This document shows, one piece after another, positions 1 to 8,100 of a DNA stretch of 64,000 nucleotides. Source of the stretch: Hyphomicrobium sp. (GTDB lineage Bacteria > Pseudomonadota > Alphaproteobacteria > Rhizobiales > Hyphomicrobiaceae). Within the stretch, counting starts at the first letter, position 1, and every line of letters begins with the position of its first letter. The notes under the pieces were generated by a model. That model ran no database searches and was not told the origin of the DNA. It saw only the letters and a program-made list of their open reading frames with translations. The position numbers and the translations under genes are program-made. The stretch is taken from NCBI GenBank assembly GCA_017512425.1, contig JAFWGI010000015.1:434001-498000 (forward strand), given 5' to 3'.

Positions 1-245
1 TCAGCGGCGAACGCGGCTTTCGATGCGATCGCGATCTTCTGCACGATGGGTAGAATTTTCGCGAGCACGGCCGGATCGGCGTCGAGCACGTTGCGCGATG
101 GCGCTTTCGGCACGACGAGCGCATGGCCCGGCGCTTGCGGCATCACATCCATGAAGCAGACGGCGTCGTCGTCTTCATAGACTTTGTGCGACGGAATTTC
201 GCCGCGCAGGATTTTCGCGAAGATATTGCCGGTATCGTAGCTCAT
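1..245 (-). CDS. HIT family hydrolase, C-terminus cut by window edge
   Basis: The reading frame starts with ATG at 245 and runs off the left edge after 81 codons without a stop. It begins MSYDTGNIFAKILRGEIPSH and continues with KVYEDD, FMDVMPQAPGHALVVPK, which is the N-terminal half of a histidine-triad nucleotide-binding protein. HIT proteins usually hydrolyse purine nucleoside phosphoramidates or dinucleoside polyphosphates in the cytoplasm; the HxHxH motif that would confirm activity lies beyond the edge. An AGTGAGG-like ribosome-binding site stands about 8 bases before the ATG. Substrate is unknown. Confidence 0.85.
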   Translation of the reverse strand, partial: MSYDTGNIFAKILRGEIPSHKVYEDDDAVCFMDVMPQAPGHALVVPKAPSRNVLDADPAVLAKILPIVQKIAIASKAAFAA

Positions 246-312
246 GGATGTCGCCTCACTGCTCTCGCGCGGCACAATTACCCCGCGCGGCGAGAGCGGT
301 AAAGCTGCTACG

Positions 313-415
313 ACTGTCATCCTAGGCCTTGTGCCTAGGATCCATCGCTCCGCTTGCAGCTGGCGCCAGCGTTTGTTGGACAATGGATCCCAGGGACAAG
401 CCCTGGGATGACAGT
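313..415. repeat. Palindromic intergenic element, two hairpin arms
   Basis: The element is bounded by perfect inverted ends ACTGTCATCC and GGATGACAGT. Each arm holds its own hairpin: CCTAGGC-CTTGT-GCCTAGG on the left and CCCAGGG-ACAAG-CCCTGGG on the right. When one arm is reverse complemented the two 32-base arms differ at only four positions, and those four form two base pairs in the hairpins, so both stems stay intact. It fills the gap between the HIT gene and the GNAT-like gene. Such elements are typical dispersed palindromic repeats of alphaproteobacterial genomes. Confidence 0.75.
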
Positions 416-437
416 TTTGATGTGGTGAGCCGCATTC

Positions 438-1619
438 CTAATCCGCGCCGCGCCGATACGGACCCATATCGGTCAGATCGGCATTGCTTTCCGCAATCAT
501 GCGGCGTTCCTGCTTGAGAAATTTTTCGACCGCCTTATGCAGACCCGGATCGGCGAGCCAGTGCGCCGAGTACGTCTCCACCGGCAAATACCCGCGCGCC
601 AATTTATGGTCGCCCTGGGCGCCGGCTTCGACACGGGCAAGTTTGTGCGTAATCGCATAATCGATCGCCTGATAATAGCAGACCTCGAAATGCAAAAACG
701 GATGATGCTCGATCGCACCCCAGTAGCGGCCGTAAAGGCAATCGCCGCCGATCATGTTCAATGCGCCAGCGATATAGCGGCCATCACGCTTTGCGAGCAC
801 GAGGAGGCACTGATCGCGCATGGTTTCGCCGAGACGCGAAAAGAACGCGCGGTTCAGATACGGCCGTCCCCATTTGCGATTTCCGGTATCGACGTAGAAC
901 GCATAAAACGCGTCCCAGTGCGCGTCCGTGATCGCATCACCCGTCAGGTGCTCGATTGCGATACCGGCGGAGATCGCATCGAACCGTTCTCGCCGCGTCG
1001 CTTTGCGTTTGCGCGACGCCAACGTCCCCAAATAGTCCTCGAACGTCGCGTAGCCCTCGTTCTGCCAATGAAACTGCTGTCCTGTCCGTGCGAGAAAGCC
1101 GAGGTGCTGCAGACGCGCCTGCGCATCACAATCGAGAAACGTCATGTGCACCGACGACAGCCCGTTCTGCCGCGCGACTTCGATAGCGGCTGCGGCTAGC
1201 AACTGTTCGTTGTCGCGCGCGGCAGGTCCGGGCCTCACGAGCAATCGTGGCCCCGGCACCGGCGTAAACGGCACCGCGATCTGCAATTTTGGGTAATACC
1301 GCCCGCCCGCCTGCGTGTACGCTTGCGCCCAGGCATGATCGAAGACGTACTCGCCCTGGCTGTGGCCTTTGACATAACAGGGCGCCACGCCGCCAATCAC
1401 GCCATCGCGATCTTCGAGCACCAAGTGGCGCGGCAGCCAGCCCGTGCCGTCTCCGACACAGCGCGCGTCTTCAAGCGCCTTCAAGAACGCATGGCTGACG
1501 AAAGGGTGATACCCTCGGCCCGGCGGATTGGCGCAGGCGTCCCACGCGGCCGCGGCGATTGCCGAAATATCGGGCTCCAATCTGACGATTGTATCGTGGC
1601 CGTCCGTCATAAACCTCAT
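438..1619 (-). CDS. GNAT-like N-acetyltransferase / FemAB-like protein (DUF482)
   Basis: The 393-residue product resembles the COG3146/DUF482 family, annotated as GNAT or peptidoglycan-related acyltransferase-like proteins. Typical family stretches are NPFVSH-like FVSHAFLKALE near residue 45, HWQNEGYATFEDYL, LASRKRK, RPYLNRAFF and YCLLVLAKRDGRYIAGALN. No signal peptide is visible, so a cytoplasmic role is expected; the substrate is not known. The ATG at 1619 and another at 1610 both lack a well-spaced ribosome-binding site, so the start is uncertain by three codons. It stands alone, convergent with nothing and divergent from the M48 protease. Confidence 0.75.
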   Translation of the reverse strand: MRFMTDGHDTIVRLEPDISAIAAAAWDACANPPGRGYHPFVSHAFLKALEDARCVGDGTGWLPRHLVLEDRDGVIGGVAPCYVKGHSQGEYVFDHAWAQAYTQAGGRYYPKLQIAVPFTPVPGPRLLVRPGPAARDNEQLLAAAAIEVARQNGLSSVHMTFLDCDAQARLQHLGFLARTGQQFHWQNEGYATFEDYLGTLASRKRKATRRERFDAISAGIAIEHLTGDAITDAHWDAFYAFYVDTGNRKWGRPYLNRAFFSRLGETMRDQCLLVLAKRDGRYIAGALNMIGGDCLYGRYWGAIEHHPFLHFEVCYYQAIDYAITHKLARVEAGAQGDHKLARGYLPVETYSAHWLADPGLHKAVEKFLKQERRMIAESNADLTDMGPYRRGAD

Positions 1620-1785
1620 CGTCCGGTGCTTTTGCGCAACCGTCGCACAATCGCGGCGCCTTAGCGTATGTGATTTTACGCCAGCCGCTAGTCAAGGATC
1701 ACTGCTGCGCTTATCTCTTAGCGGGATTGAAACGGACTGACGCGCCAAGCGTCAGCAAGCCACGCTGATTGGGAGCCACAAAACG

Positions 1786-2601
1786 ATGCTGCGGGCGCGT
1801 GTCCTTCTTATGGCGGCAGTCGCCGTGCTCTGCTCCACGGTAGCCGCGAGCGCCCAGGACGGCGGCGTGACCGTGCCACGCAAGTCGATGTTCGCGAAAT
1901 TGATTTCGGCCGAGAAGGTCGAAGCGTCGGCTGCGCTGCAGTACGATCAGATGACGCGGCAAGCGTTCCAGAAATCCGCGCTCCTTGAAGACTACGATCC
2001 GCAGGTCAAGCGTGTGCGCGCGATTTTCGAAGACCTCTATCCGTTCACATTCAAGTTCAACGAGCGCGCCAAGGACTGGAAGTGGGAAGTCAACGTTCTC
2101 AAGTCGCCGTCGATCAATGCGTTCTGCATGCCGGGCGGCAAGATCGCGTTCTTCACCGGCATTCTCGACAAGCTGCAACTGACCGACGACGAAGTCGCGA
2201 TGATCATGGGTCATGAAATGGGCCACGCGCTCTGGGAGCACGCGCGCGAACGCGCCGCCAAGGTCAACCTGACGAACATCTCAAGCCGCGTCATCGGTGG
2301 GTTGCTGTTCGGGCAAGCCGGCGAAATGATTGGCGCTGCCGGATCGAGTCTCGCGGCGCTGAAATTCTCGCGCAACGACGAAACCGAAGCAGACTTGATC
2401 GGCTTGGAACTTGCCGCGCGTGCCGGATACGATCCGCGCGCCGGAATCACACTCTGGAAGAAGATGGCGAGCGCGGCGCAGGGCGCGCCTCCGGCGTGGT
2501 TCTCGACGCATCCCTCGAACGCGACGCGCATCACGACGATCGAGAAAAACTTGCCCATCGTCATGCCGCTCTACGAAAAGGCCAAGGCGGCGAAGGGCTG
2601 A
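1786..2601 (+). CDS. M48 family periplasmic metallopeptidase
   Basis: This 271-residue protein begins with a signal peptide (residues 1-24, ending ASAQ). The zinc motif HEMGH is at residues 143-147 and the third zinc ligand is Glu201 in NDETEADLIG, the standard arrangement of M48 (Oma1/BepA-like) proteases. STHPSNATRI near the C-terminus is the usual family stretch. It should act in the periplasm on misfolded envelope proteins; the exact substrate is unknown. No TPR domain follows the protease domain, so it is shorter than BepA. A GGGAG ribosome-binding site lies about 10 bases before the ATG. Confidence 0.9.
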   Translation: MLRARVLLMAAVAVLCSTVAASAQDGGVTVPRKSMFAKLISAEKVEASAALQYDQMTRQAFQKSALLEDYDPQVKRVRAIFEDLYPFTFKFNERAKDWKWEVNVLKSPSINAFCMPGGKIAFFTGILDKLQLTDDEVAMIMGHEMGHALWEHARERAAKVNLTNISSRVIGGLLFGQAGEMIGAAGSSLAALKFSRNDETEADLIGLELAARAGYDPRAGITLWKKMASAAQGAPPAWFSTHPSNATRITTIEKNLPIVMPLYEKAKAAKG

Positions 2602-2607
2602 GCGGGC

Positions 2608-2643
2608 GCTAAGGCTCGAAGCCTTTTGCTAAGGCTCGAAGCC
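2608..2643. repeat. 16-base direct repeat copying the 3' end of the GDPD gene
   Basis: The sequence GCTAAGGCTCGAAGCC occurs at 2608-2623 and again at 2628-2643. The second copy contains the stop codon and last codons of the minus-strand GDPD gene, so the first copy is a duplicated scrap of that gene end, in the gap between two convergent genes. Confidence 0.8.
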
Positions 2644-3378
2644 CTCGAAGATCATCGCGTCGGCGTGCCGAGCGGCGTTGGCGCGGTCTTTTGGTGTCCG
2701 CACCGTCCATGTGAACAGCGGCAATCCTTGCACGCCGCGCACATACGCCGTGACCGGTGTCGGCAGAGCCGCGATTTCGTAGGCGTAGAAGTCGGGCTGA
2801 GTTGCCGCCGATTCAAGCAGATCGCGCAAGTTGGCGGCGCGCTGCCGCGAGATCTTGCGGTTCCACCAACCGGCACCCTTGAAACTTCCGGAGACGATGC
2901 CGAGCGGCACGCCGGTCGTCAGCGCTCGCAATGCCGCCATGACGGCGGGATCGAACGACATCAGCGCTAAAGGACCGCGATAGGCATTCGCGAGCTTGGC
3001 GACGCGCTTCAGGAACGCCATGTCCGGTGGGTCCCACTCGCTTTTGATCTCAGCGAGCAGCGGCACCCGGCCGTCGATCAGTTCGAGCAGTTCGGCGAAC
3101 GTCATGACCTGGGCGCCACCGACCTTGTGGCGCAATCGTTTGAGGTCGGCCGCCGTGACGTCGGCGATCGCCCCTTTGCCGTCAATCAGGCGATCGAGCG
3201 TTTCGTCGTGAAAGACCAGCGGCGCGCCACCGTGACCGGCGCGCAGATCGCATTCGATGCCGTAACCTTTCGCGATTGCCGCCTCGAACGCGGGCGCCGT
3301 GTTCTCGACGATGCCGCGCTTCACGGCATGCAGCCCGCGGTGTGCGATCGGACGGAGAAATGCGGCGCGGTCCAGCAT
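2629..3378 (-). CDS. Glycerophosphodiester phosphodiesterase family protein
   Basis: The 249-residue protein has the GDPD catalytic layout: HRG at residues 13-15, E25-N26, the metal-binding pair Glu42 and Asp44 (IECDLR), and FHD with His57. There is no signal peptide, so it is likely cytoplasmic and cleaves glycerophosphodiesters to glycerol-3-phosphate and an alcohol. It starts 5 bases after the stop of the RidA gene on the same strand, so the two are probably one transcript. It is convergent with the M48 protease gene. Confidence 0.88.
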   Translation of the reverse strand: MLDRAAFLRPIAHRGLHAVKRGIVENTAPAFEAAIAKGYGIECDLRAGHGGAPLVFHDETLDRLIDGKGAIADVTAADLKRLRHKVGGAQVMTFAELLELIDGRVPLLAEIKSEWDPPDMAFLKRVAKLANAYRGPLALMSFDPAVMAALRALTTGVPLGIVSGSFKGAGWWNRKISRQRAANLRDLLESAATQPDFYAYEIAALPTPVTAYVRGVQGLPLFTWTVRTPKDRANAARHADAMIFEGFEP

Positions 3379-3383
3379 ACGCG

Positions 3384-3848
3384 TTACGCGACCTGTAGAA
3401 TGGCGTCGATCTCGACGGCGGCATTGGCGGGCAGGCTCGCGACTCCGACGGCGGCGCGGGTGTGCTTACCAGCGTCACCCAGCACGTCGCCGATCAGATC
3501 GGACGCGCCGTTGACGACGAGGGGCTGGTCGAAAAATCCAGGCGCCGACGATACGAAGCCTGTCAGCCGCAATACCTGCTTGATACGGCCGAGGTCGCCG
3601 AGCGCCGCCTTTGCCTGCGCCAGAATGTTGAGCGCGCACAGCCGCGCGGCCGCCTGGCCATCGACAACTTCGAGGCCCGCTCCGAGTGTGCCTGTTAAAA
3701 TTGCGCCGTCGGCGGCCTTTGAAATCTGCCCCGAGATAAACAATTGATCGCCCGCCAGCAAATACGGCACATAATTGGCGACGGGTTTTGGTGCTGGCGG
3801 CAGTTCAAATCCTAGTACTTTGAGCCGGGTTTCGATGTCTGAGGTCAT
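3384..3848 (-). CDS. RidA family (YjgF/UK114) protein
   Basis: The 154-residue protein carries the RidA-fold stretches ANYVPYLLAGDQLFISGQ near residue 22 and HTRAAVGVASLPANAAVEID near the end. Family members hydrolyse reactive enamines/imines, but this longer COG0251 subgroup is less well defined and the substrate is unknown. The ATG at 3848 was chosen because an AGGA site lies 7 bases before it; the frame is open further upstream but that stretch is not protein-like. It is the first gene of a two-gene unit with the GDPD gene. Confidence 0.85.
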   Translation of the reverse strand: MTSDIETRLKVLGFELPPAPKPVANYVPYLLAGDQLFISGQISKAADGAILTGTLGAGLEVVDGQAAARLCALNILAQAKAALGDLGRIKQVLRLTGFVSSAPGFFDQPLVVNGASDLIGDVLGDAGKHTRAAVGVASLPANAAVEIDAILQVA

Positions 3849-4010
3849 AACAAGTCCTGCGGTTCTGCGGCTTTGGTGCGAATTTGCTGACGTGGCGCAA
3901 TGCGTTGCCGTCGCTTTGCCTGTTCTGGCCGTCGTTCGGCCGCTTTGCAATGGTGGCGTTGCGCCGGTAGACTGACGAGACGCCCAGAAAACAGATCAAG
4001 AGCTGAGATA

Positions 4011-4859
4011 ATGGTTTTGGCGACGAGACATATCGCAATCGCAGCAACGCTGCTGGCCGTCACTCCGGCGACCGCTGCGGAAAGCATCCGCTTTGCGCCG
4101 CATCGCGCCGTCTACGATATCACGCTGACCAAATCGGCGTCCGGTTCGGGCGTCGCCGGCATGACCGGCCGCATGGTCTATGAATTGAGCGGCTCGGCTT
4201 GTGAAGGCTACACGCAGAACATGCGGTTCGTGACCCGTATGAGCAGCCAAGATGGCAGCGAGACGATCAACGATCTCAGAAATTCCAGTTGGGAAGAGGT
4301 CGCGGGCAAACGGCTGCGCTTCTCGACCATGCAGTACACCAATGACGCGCTGGTTGAATCGAGCCAGGGCGACGCCAAGCGCGATCCAAAGTCAGCCGTC
4401 GCCGATGTCGATCTGGTGAAGCCGGCCGAGTCGAAGTTCAAGCTGCCGAGCAACACCTACTTCCCGATGCAGCACGCCGAGGCGCTGATCCGCTCGGCAA
4501 AAAGCGGTCAGCGCCTGCTGGCGGCGAATGTCTACGACGGCTCGGAAAAAGGCACGAAGGTTTATCTGACAAGCGCCGTGATCGGCAATCCGGCGGCGCC
4601 AGGCGCTGCGAAAACCACGGCCAATCTGAAAGATGGCGGACGTCTCGCGGCCGTCAGTTCGTGGCCGATGTCGATCAGCTATTTCGAAACCGGCAAAGAC
4701 AAGCAGGACGCACCGCCCTCCTACGAGCTGACCTACAACTTTTATGAAAACGGCGTCACGTCCGATCTCAGCATCGACTACGGCGAGTTCGCCATTCGCG
4801 GCGAGCTGAAAGAGTTGACGTTCCTGCCAGAGAACGCCTGCGCGCCGAGCGAGCATTAG
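4011..4859 (+). CDS. eipB: EipB family cell-envelope integrity protein (DUF1849)
   Basis: The 282-residue protein has a signal peptide (MVLATRHIAIAATLLAVTPA, cleavage near TAAES) followed by APHRAVYDITL and SGVAGMTGRMVYELSG, which match the DUF1849/EipB family described in Brucella. Two cysteines are present, in SACEGY and in ENACAP at the C-terminus; EipB has a conserved disulfide linking such a pair. EipB is a periplasmic beta-spiral protein needed for envelope integrity. Length matches the family. The start at 4011 was chosen for the signal peptide; the frame is open upstream to 3900. Confidence 0.85.
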   Translation: MVLATRHIAIAATLLAVTPATAAESIRFAPHRAVYDITLTKSASGSGVAGMTGRMVYELSGSACEGYTQNMRFVTRMSSQDGSETINDLRNSSWEEVAGKRLRFSTMQYTNDALVESSQGDAKRDPKSAVADVDLVKPAESKFKLPSNTYFPMQHAEALIRSAKSGQRLLAANVYDGSEKGTKVYLTSAVIGNPAAPGAAKTTANLKDGGRLAAVSSWPMSISYFETGKDKQDAPPSYELTYNFYENGVTSDLSIDYGEFAIRGELKELTFLPENACAPSEH

Positions 4860-4888
4860 TCTCCGCGTGGCCTAGCCGCCGTCCACCC

Positions 4889-5179
4889 CTAATAATCGAT
4901 GCTACCGCCGGACAGAAGCGCCTGGGTCGGCAGGATCGTTTGCGGGTCGCATCCGGCTTCCGACGCAAAGACGAGCAGCAGGCTTTCGTCCCCCAGCAAA
5001 TATTCAAGGATCGCACCGTGTAAGCCGCGATTGCCGTCCCACGCCTTGAGTTCGCCAGGGTCGATGCCGGTCAGCGACAGGAAGCGGCTGAGACGCGGCG
5101 GATCACTGGCGATGAATGCTAGCCCCTGCAACGCAAGCGTCTCGGCGGCTTCCAGCGTCATGGGAGGCGCTTTGGCCAT
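4889..5179 (-). CDS. DUF3572 domain-containing protein
   Basis: This 96-residue acidic protein matches the DUF3572 pattern: an N-terminal helix MTLEAAETLALQGLAFIASD, then LSRFLSLTGIDPGELK and a C-terminal SEAGCDPQTILPTQALLSGG. The family is widespread in alphaproteobacteria and has no assigned function. It stands divergent from the divK-pleD pair, an arrangement that is common in the order. Confidence 0.85.
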   Translation of the reverse strand: MAKAPPMTLEAAETLALQGLAFIASDPPRLSRFLSLTGIDPGELKAWDGNRGLHGAILEYLLGDESLLLVFASEAGCDPQTILPTQALLSGGSIDY

Positions 5180-5217
5180 AACGAATAAGCTCCAAACCGG
5201 CGAAAGTTGCCCGGCCT

Positions 5218-5232
5218 TTAACTGTTGGTTAC
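5218..5232. promoter_or_regulatory. Possible CtrA-like binding site upstream of divK
   Basis: TTAA, seven bases, then TTAC matches the CtrA consensus TTAA-N7-TTAA at seven of eight positions. It lies in the gap between the divergent DUF3572 gene and divK, about 100 bases before the divK start. The position suits a cell-cycle promoter, but short motifs arise by chance. Confidence 0.3.
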
Positions 5233-5334
5233 GCAGTTCACGTCAGACTGTGGCACGGATTTCTCCGAGAATCGGTGCACAAGTTAAGCCTGGAAGAGCA
5301 ATCGGTCCAACGCATGACGTTTCAGGAACACAGC

Positions 5335-5748
5335 ATGACGACCGAACGCCGAGGCGCTGATCCGCGCCTGGCGCAGCGGACCGTGCTGATCGTTGAAGAC
5401 AATGAGCTCAACATGAAGCTCTTCAACGATCTCCTTGTCGCGCACGGCTATCGCATCATCCAGACGCGGAATGGGTTTGACGCCATTGAACTGGCGCGCA
5501 CACACCGGCCCGATCTCATACTTATGGATATCCAGTTGCCGGAAATCTCCGGCCTGGAAGTGACCCGCTGGCTCAAGGACGACGAAGGCTTACGCCACAT
5601 ACCCGTGATTGCCGTCACCGCATTCGCCATGAAGGGCGATGAGGAACGCATCCGTTCGGGCGGCTGTGAAGCTTACATCTCCAAGCCGATCTCGGTCATG
5701 ACCTTCCTGGAGACCGTCCGGCGCTTTGCCGGTCAGACCCGCAATTGA
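5335..5748 (+). CDS. divK: Single-domain response regulator DivK
   Basis: The 137-residue protein is a lone receiver domain: acidic pocket [11 protein letters not shown], phospho-acceptor Asp65 in LILMDIQLP, the switch Thr in VTAFAM and Lys in SKPIS. The stretch [14 protein letters not shown] is diagnostic of DivK, which relays phosphate between PleC/DivJ and controls the CtrA pathway at the cell pole. The ATG at 5335 has an AGGA site 8 bases upstream; this gives an N-terminal extension of about 12 residues relative to Caulobacter DivK. It is followed 39 bases later by pleD, as in most alphaproteobacteria. Confidence 0.93.
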   Translation: MTTERRGADPRLAQRTVLIVEDNELNMKLFNDLLVAHGYRIIQTRNGFDAIELARTHRPDLILMDIQLPEISGLEVTRWLKDDEGLRHIPVIAVTAFAMKGDEERIRSGGCEAYISKPISVMTFLETVRRFAGQTRN

Positions 5749-5787
5749 GATCGTTCCTATTCCTCTTTCGACCGCAGACCCTAATCC

Positions 5788-7158
5788 ATGACCGCCCGCG
5801 TACTCGTTGTTGATGACATTCTCGCCAATGTGAAGCTGCTCGAAGCGCGGCTTCAGGCTGAGTATTTCGAAGTGCTCTCTGCCCACAGTGGCCAGGAAGC
5901 GCTCGATCTCTTGGCGCGCGAGCGCGTGGATGTCGTTCTGCTCGACGTGATGATGCCCGGAATGGACGGCTTCGAGGTCTGCCGCCGCATCAAGGCGAAC
6001 ATCGGCACGCATCACATTCCGGTCGTCATGGTGACGGCGCTCGACCAGCCGGCCGACAAAGTGCAGGGGCTTGAATCTGGCGCCGACGACTTTCTGACCA
6101 AGCCCGTCGACGACATTGCCCTTGTGACGCGCGTGAAAAACCTCGCGCGTCTCAAAATGCTCAACGACGAGATGATCATGCGTGCCTCGACCGGCAAGCA
6201 GATGGGCATCCCGGACGACGGCGCGTTTGCAAAAGCGCTGTCGGGCCGTTCGGGCCGCGTTCTCGTCGTCGATGACCACCCGCGATCGGCGTCGCGCCTG
6301 TTGGAAGTGCTCTCAAAATCCAACGACGCCTTTGCCGAGCGCGACTCCCACGCCGCCCTGATCAAGCTGGCCGAGCACAATTTCGATTTGCTCGTCGTCT
6401 CGCTATCGCTGCAGAACGCCGACGGGTTGCGGCTTTGCTCGCAAGTTCGCTCGCTCGAGCGCACGCGCCACTTGCCGATCATCATTCTCGTTGAGCCGGG
6501 CGATGAAGCGCGCCTGCTGCGCGGCCTCGATATGGGCGTCAACGACTACCTGATGCGCCCCATCGACCGGCACGAATTGCTGGCCCGCGTCAAAACCCAG
6601 ATCAAGCGCAAGCGGCATTCCGATTTCCTGCGTCACCGGCTCGCCGAAAGCGTCGAAATGTCGATCACCGACGCGCTGACCGGCTTGCAGAACCGCCGCT
6701 ACATGGAAAGCCATTTGAAGACGCTCGTCTCGGATTCGCTGCGCACGGGCCGCTCGTTGTCGATGCTCGTTGCCGACATCGACCACTTCAAAGCCGTCAA
6801 CGACACCTACGGTCACGACGTCGGCGATATGGTGCTGAAGGAATTCTCGACGCGGTTGAAGCGCAACACGCGCGGCATAGATCTCGCCTGCCGTCTTGGC
6901 GGCGAAGAGTTCGTCATCATCATGCCGGATACCGACATCGCGCGGGCCTATCAGGTCGGCGAGCGTCTGCGCGCCAATGTTGCTGCCGACAATTTCTCCA
7001 TTACCAGTGACCGCACGATCCGCGTTACGGCGAGCGTCGGTATCAGTACGCTTGAGCACGCCGACGACACGCCAGAGTCGATTTTCAAGCGGGCCGACAC
7101 GGCGCTTTACGCCGCCAAGCGCCGCGGCCGGAACCGCGTTTCGGCCGACGCGGCCTAA
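5788..7158 (+). CDS. pleD: Response regulator/diguanylate cyclase PleD
   Basis: The 456-residue protein has two receiver domains and a GGDEF domain. Receiver 1 has Asp53 (VVLLDVMMPG). Receiver 2 starts at about residue 154 and lacks the acceptor Asp (VVSLSL), as expected of the PleD adaptor domain. The catalytic GGEEF is at residues 371-375 and an allosteric I-site RxxD (RGID) is at 362-365, so both c-di-GMP synthesis and product inhibition are predicted. PleD acts at the pole during the swarmer-to-stalked or motile-to-sessile switch. It is downstream of divK in one unit. Confidence 0.95.
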   Translation: MTARVLVVDDILANVKLLEARLQAEYFEVLSAHSGQEALDLLARERVDVVLLDVMMPGMDGFEVCRRIKANIGTHHIPVVMVTALDQPADKVQGLESGADDFLTKPVDDIALVTRVKNLARLKMLNDEMIMRASTGKQMGIPDDGAFAKALSGRSGRVLVVDDHPRSASRLLEVLSKSNDAFAERDSHAALIKLAEHNFDLLVVSLSLQNADGLRLCSQVRSLERTRHLPIIILVEPGDEARLLRGLDMGVNDYLMRPIDRHELLARVKTQIKRKRHSDFLRHRLAESVEMSITDALTGLQNRRYMESHLKTLVSDSLRTGRSLSMLVADIDHFKAVNDTYGHDVGDMVLKEFSTRLKRNTRGIDLACRLGGEEFVIIMPDTDIARAYQVGERLRANVAADNFSITSDRTIRVTASVGISTLEHADDTPESIFKRADTALYAAKRRGRNRVSADAA

Positions 7159-7859
7159 TTCTCCGAACAATAAATTGTAGAAGACCGCCGGTTGGTTAAT
7201 GGCGCCGGCGGCGCGAATTATTCCGCCGCGATCACGGAATATCGTGGGATTTCAAAGATTAAACACGGCGTGCGCGACGCCGTGACGCTCGAATCGTGCC
7301 CTATAAGTCACGCCAAAGCGGTTGTTGCATTGATCTTAATGATCTGGCACCAATTACAATATTGAACGGGGAAACCGAGGAGTTCAGCGCGTTTCTGGCC
7401 GAATGTGATGGTCTGCGTTTGTCAGGATCACAATCAGCCGACTTCGACCCTGCACTGTCGGGCCCGCCGCAAAGCTTGATAGAGCAGGTATTGATCGATC
7501 CAAGTGGCTCGAAGAGTGGCCTCCTCGAAAGGCTGCAGGGGATCGATCTAGAGACTGGGTGAGGGACAACGCCCTCTTTGAAACTCGCCCGGTTATGACC
7601 AGGGTCTTGAGACTATCTCGGAACGATTTACCCCGCTGCCGGGCACGTTTCGGACCCTGGTCTTCAATTTCGAGGGTCTTCAATTTCGAGGCGTCACGCC
7701 GTTTCCCAAGCATTTCCGGAAGATTTGAGAGCGACGACAGCTGCGCCGTTGCCGTCGCGTAACGTCGTCCTCTATCCCGGATTTGGAAATGTCGTTAGGG
7801 GCAGGCAGTAAAAGTGCGCGCAACCGTGTGCGCGCTACCTAAGACGGCTTACGCCGTTC
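7159..7859. other. 700-base region without a convincing gene
   Basis: A GC-rich imperfect hairpin (CCGCCGG/CCGGCGG near 7190-7212) could end the pleD transcript. An open frame at 7296-7562 (88 codons, plus strand) has a protein-like composition but no ribosome-binding site and no family resemblance I recognise. The region also holds a tandem repeat at 7659-7690. Its base composition is less GC-rich than the flanks near 7320-7400, so a decayed gene is possible. Confidence 0.5.
7659..7690. repeat. Tandem 16-base repeat, two copies
   Basis: GGTCTTCAATTTCGAG is present twice head to tail at 7659-7674 and 7675-7690, inside the gene-poor stretch between pleD and rpmG. Confidence 0.8.
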
Positions 7860-7860
7860 T
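7842..7860 (-). terminator. Weak hairpin directly after rpmG
   Basis: Read on the minus strand, ACGGC-GTAA-GCCGT forms a five-pair stem with a tetraloop, with a partial AAGA/TCTT extension, immediately after the rpmG stop codon. No long T-run follows, so this is a weak candidate for an intrinsic terminator. Confidence 0.35.
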
Positions 7861-8027
7861 TACTTGATCTTGGTTTCTTTGAACTCGACGTGCTTACGCA
7901 CGACCGGATCGTACTTCTTGAAAACCAGCTTTTCCGTCGCCGTGCGCGGATTCTTCTTCGTGACGTAGAAAAAGCCTGTGCCTGCCGACGACAGGAGCTT
8001 GATCTTTTGCGTAACAGGCTTTGCCAT
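7860..8027 (-). CDS. rpmG: 50S ribosomal protein L33
   Basis: This 55-residue gene reads [20 protein letters not shown], then [20 protein letters not shown] and ends [10 protein letters not shown]. This is the standard L33 sequence of alphaproteobacteria, the cysteine-free form that does not bind zinc. L33 sits near the E site of the large ribosomal subunit. It is a single gene downstream of the NUDIX gene on the same strand, separated by 73 or more bases. It is commonly found near divK-pleD in this order. Confidence 0.97.
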   Translation of the reverse strand: MAKPVTQKIKLLSSAGTGFFYVTKKNPRTATEKLVFKKYDPVVRKHVEFKETKIK

Positions 8028-8100
8028 GGCGTAGTGGCCTCAATTGTGGGCGCGGAGGATATGGGAATGAGCGCGCACCATACTCAGGAAACCCCGGCTG

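Noticed and set aside
7384..7713. 109-codon minus-strand frame between pleD and rpmG
   Set aside because: Basic, low-quality product antisense to the 7296-7562 frame; no ribosome-binding site.
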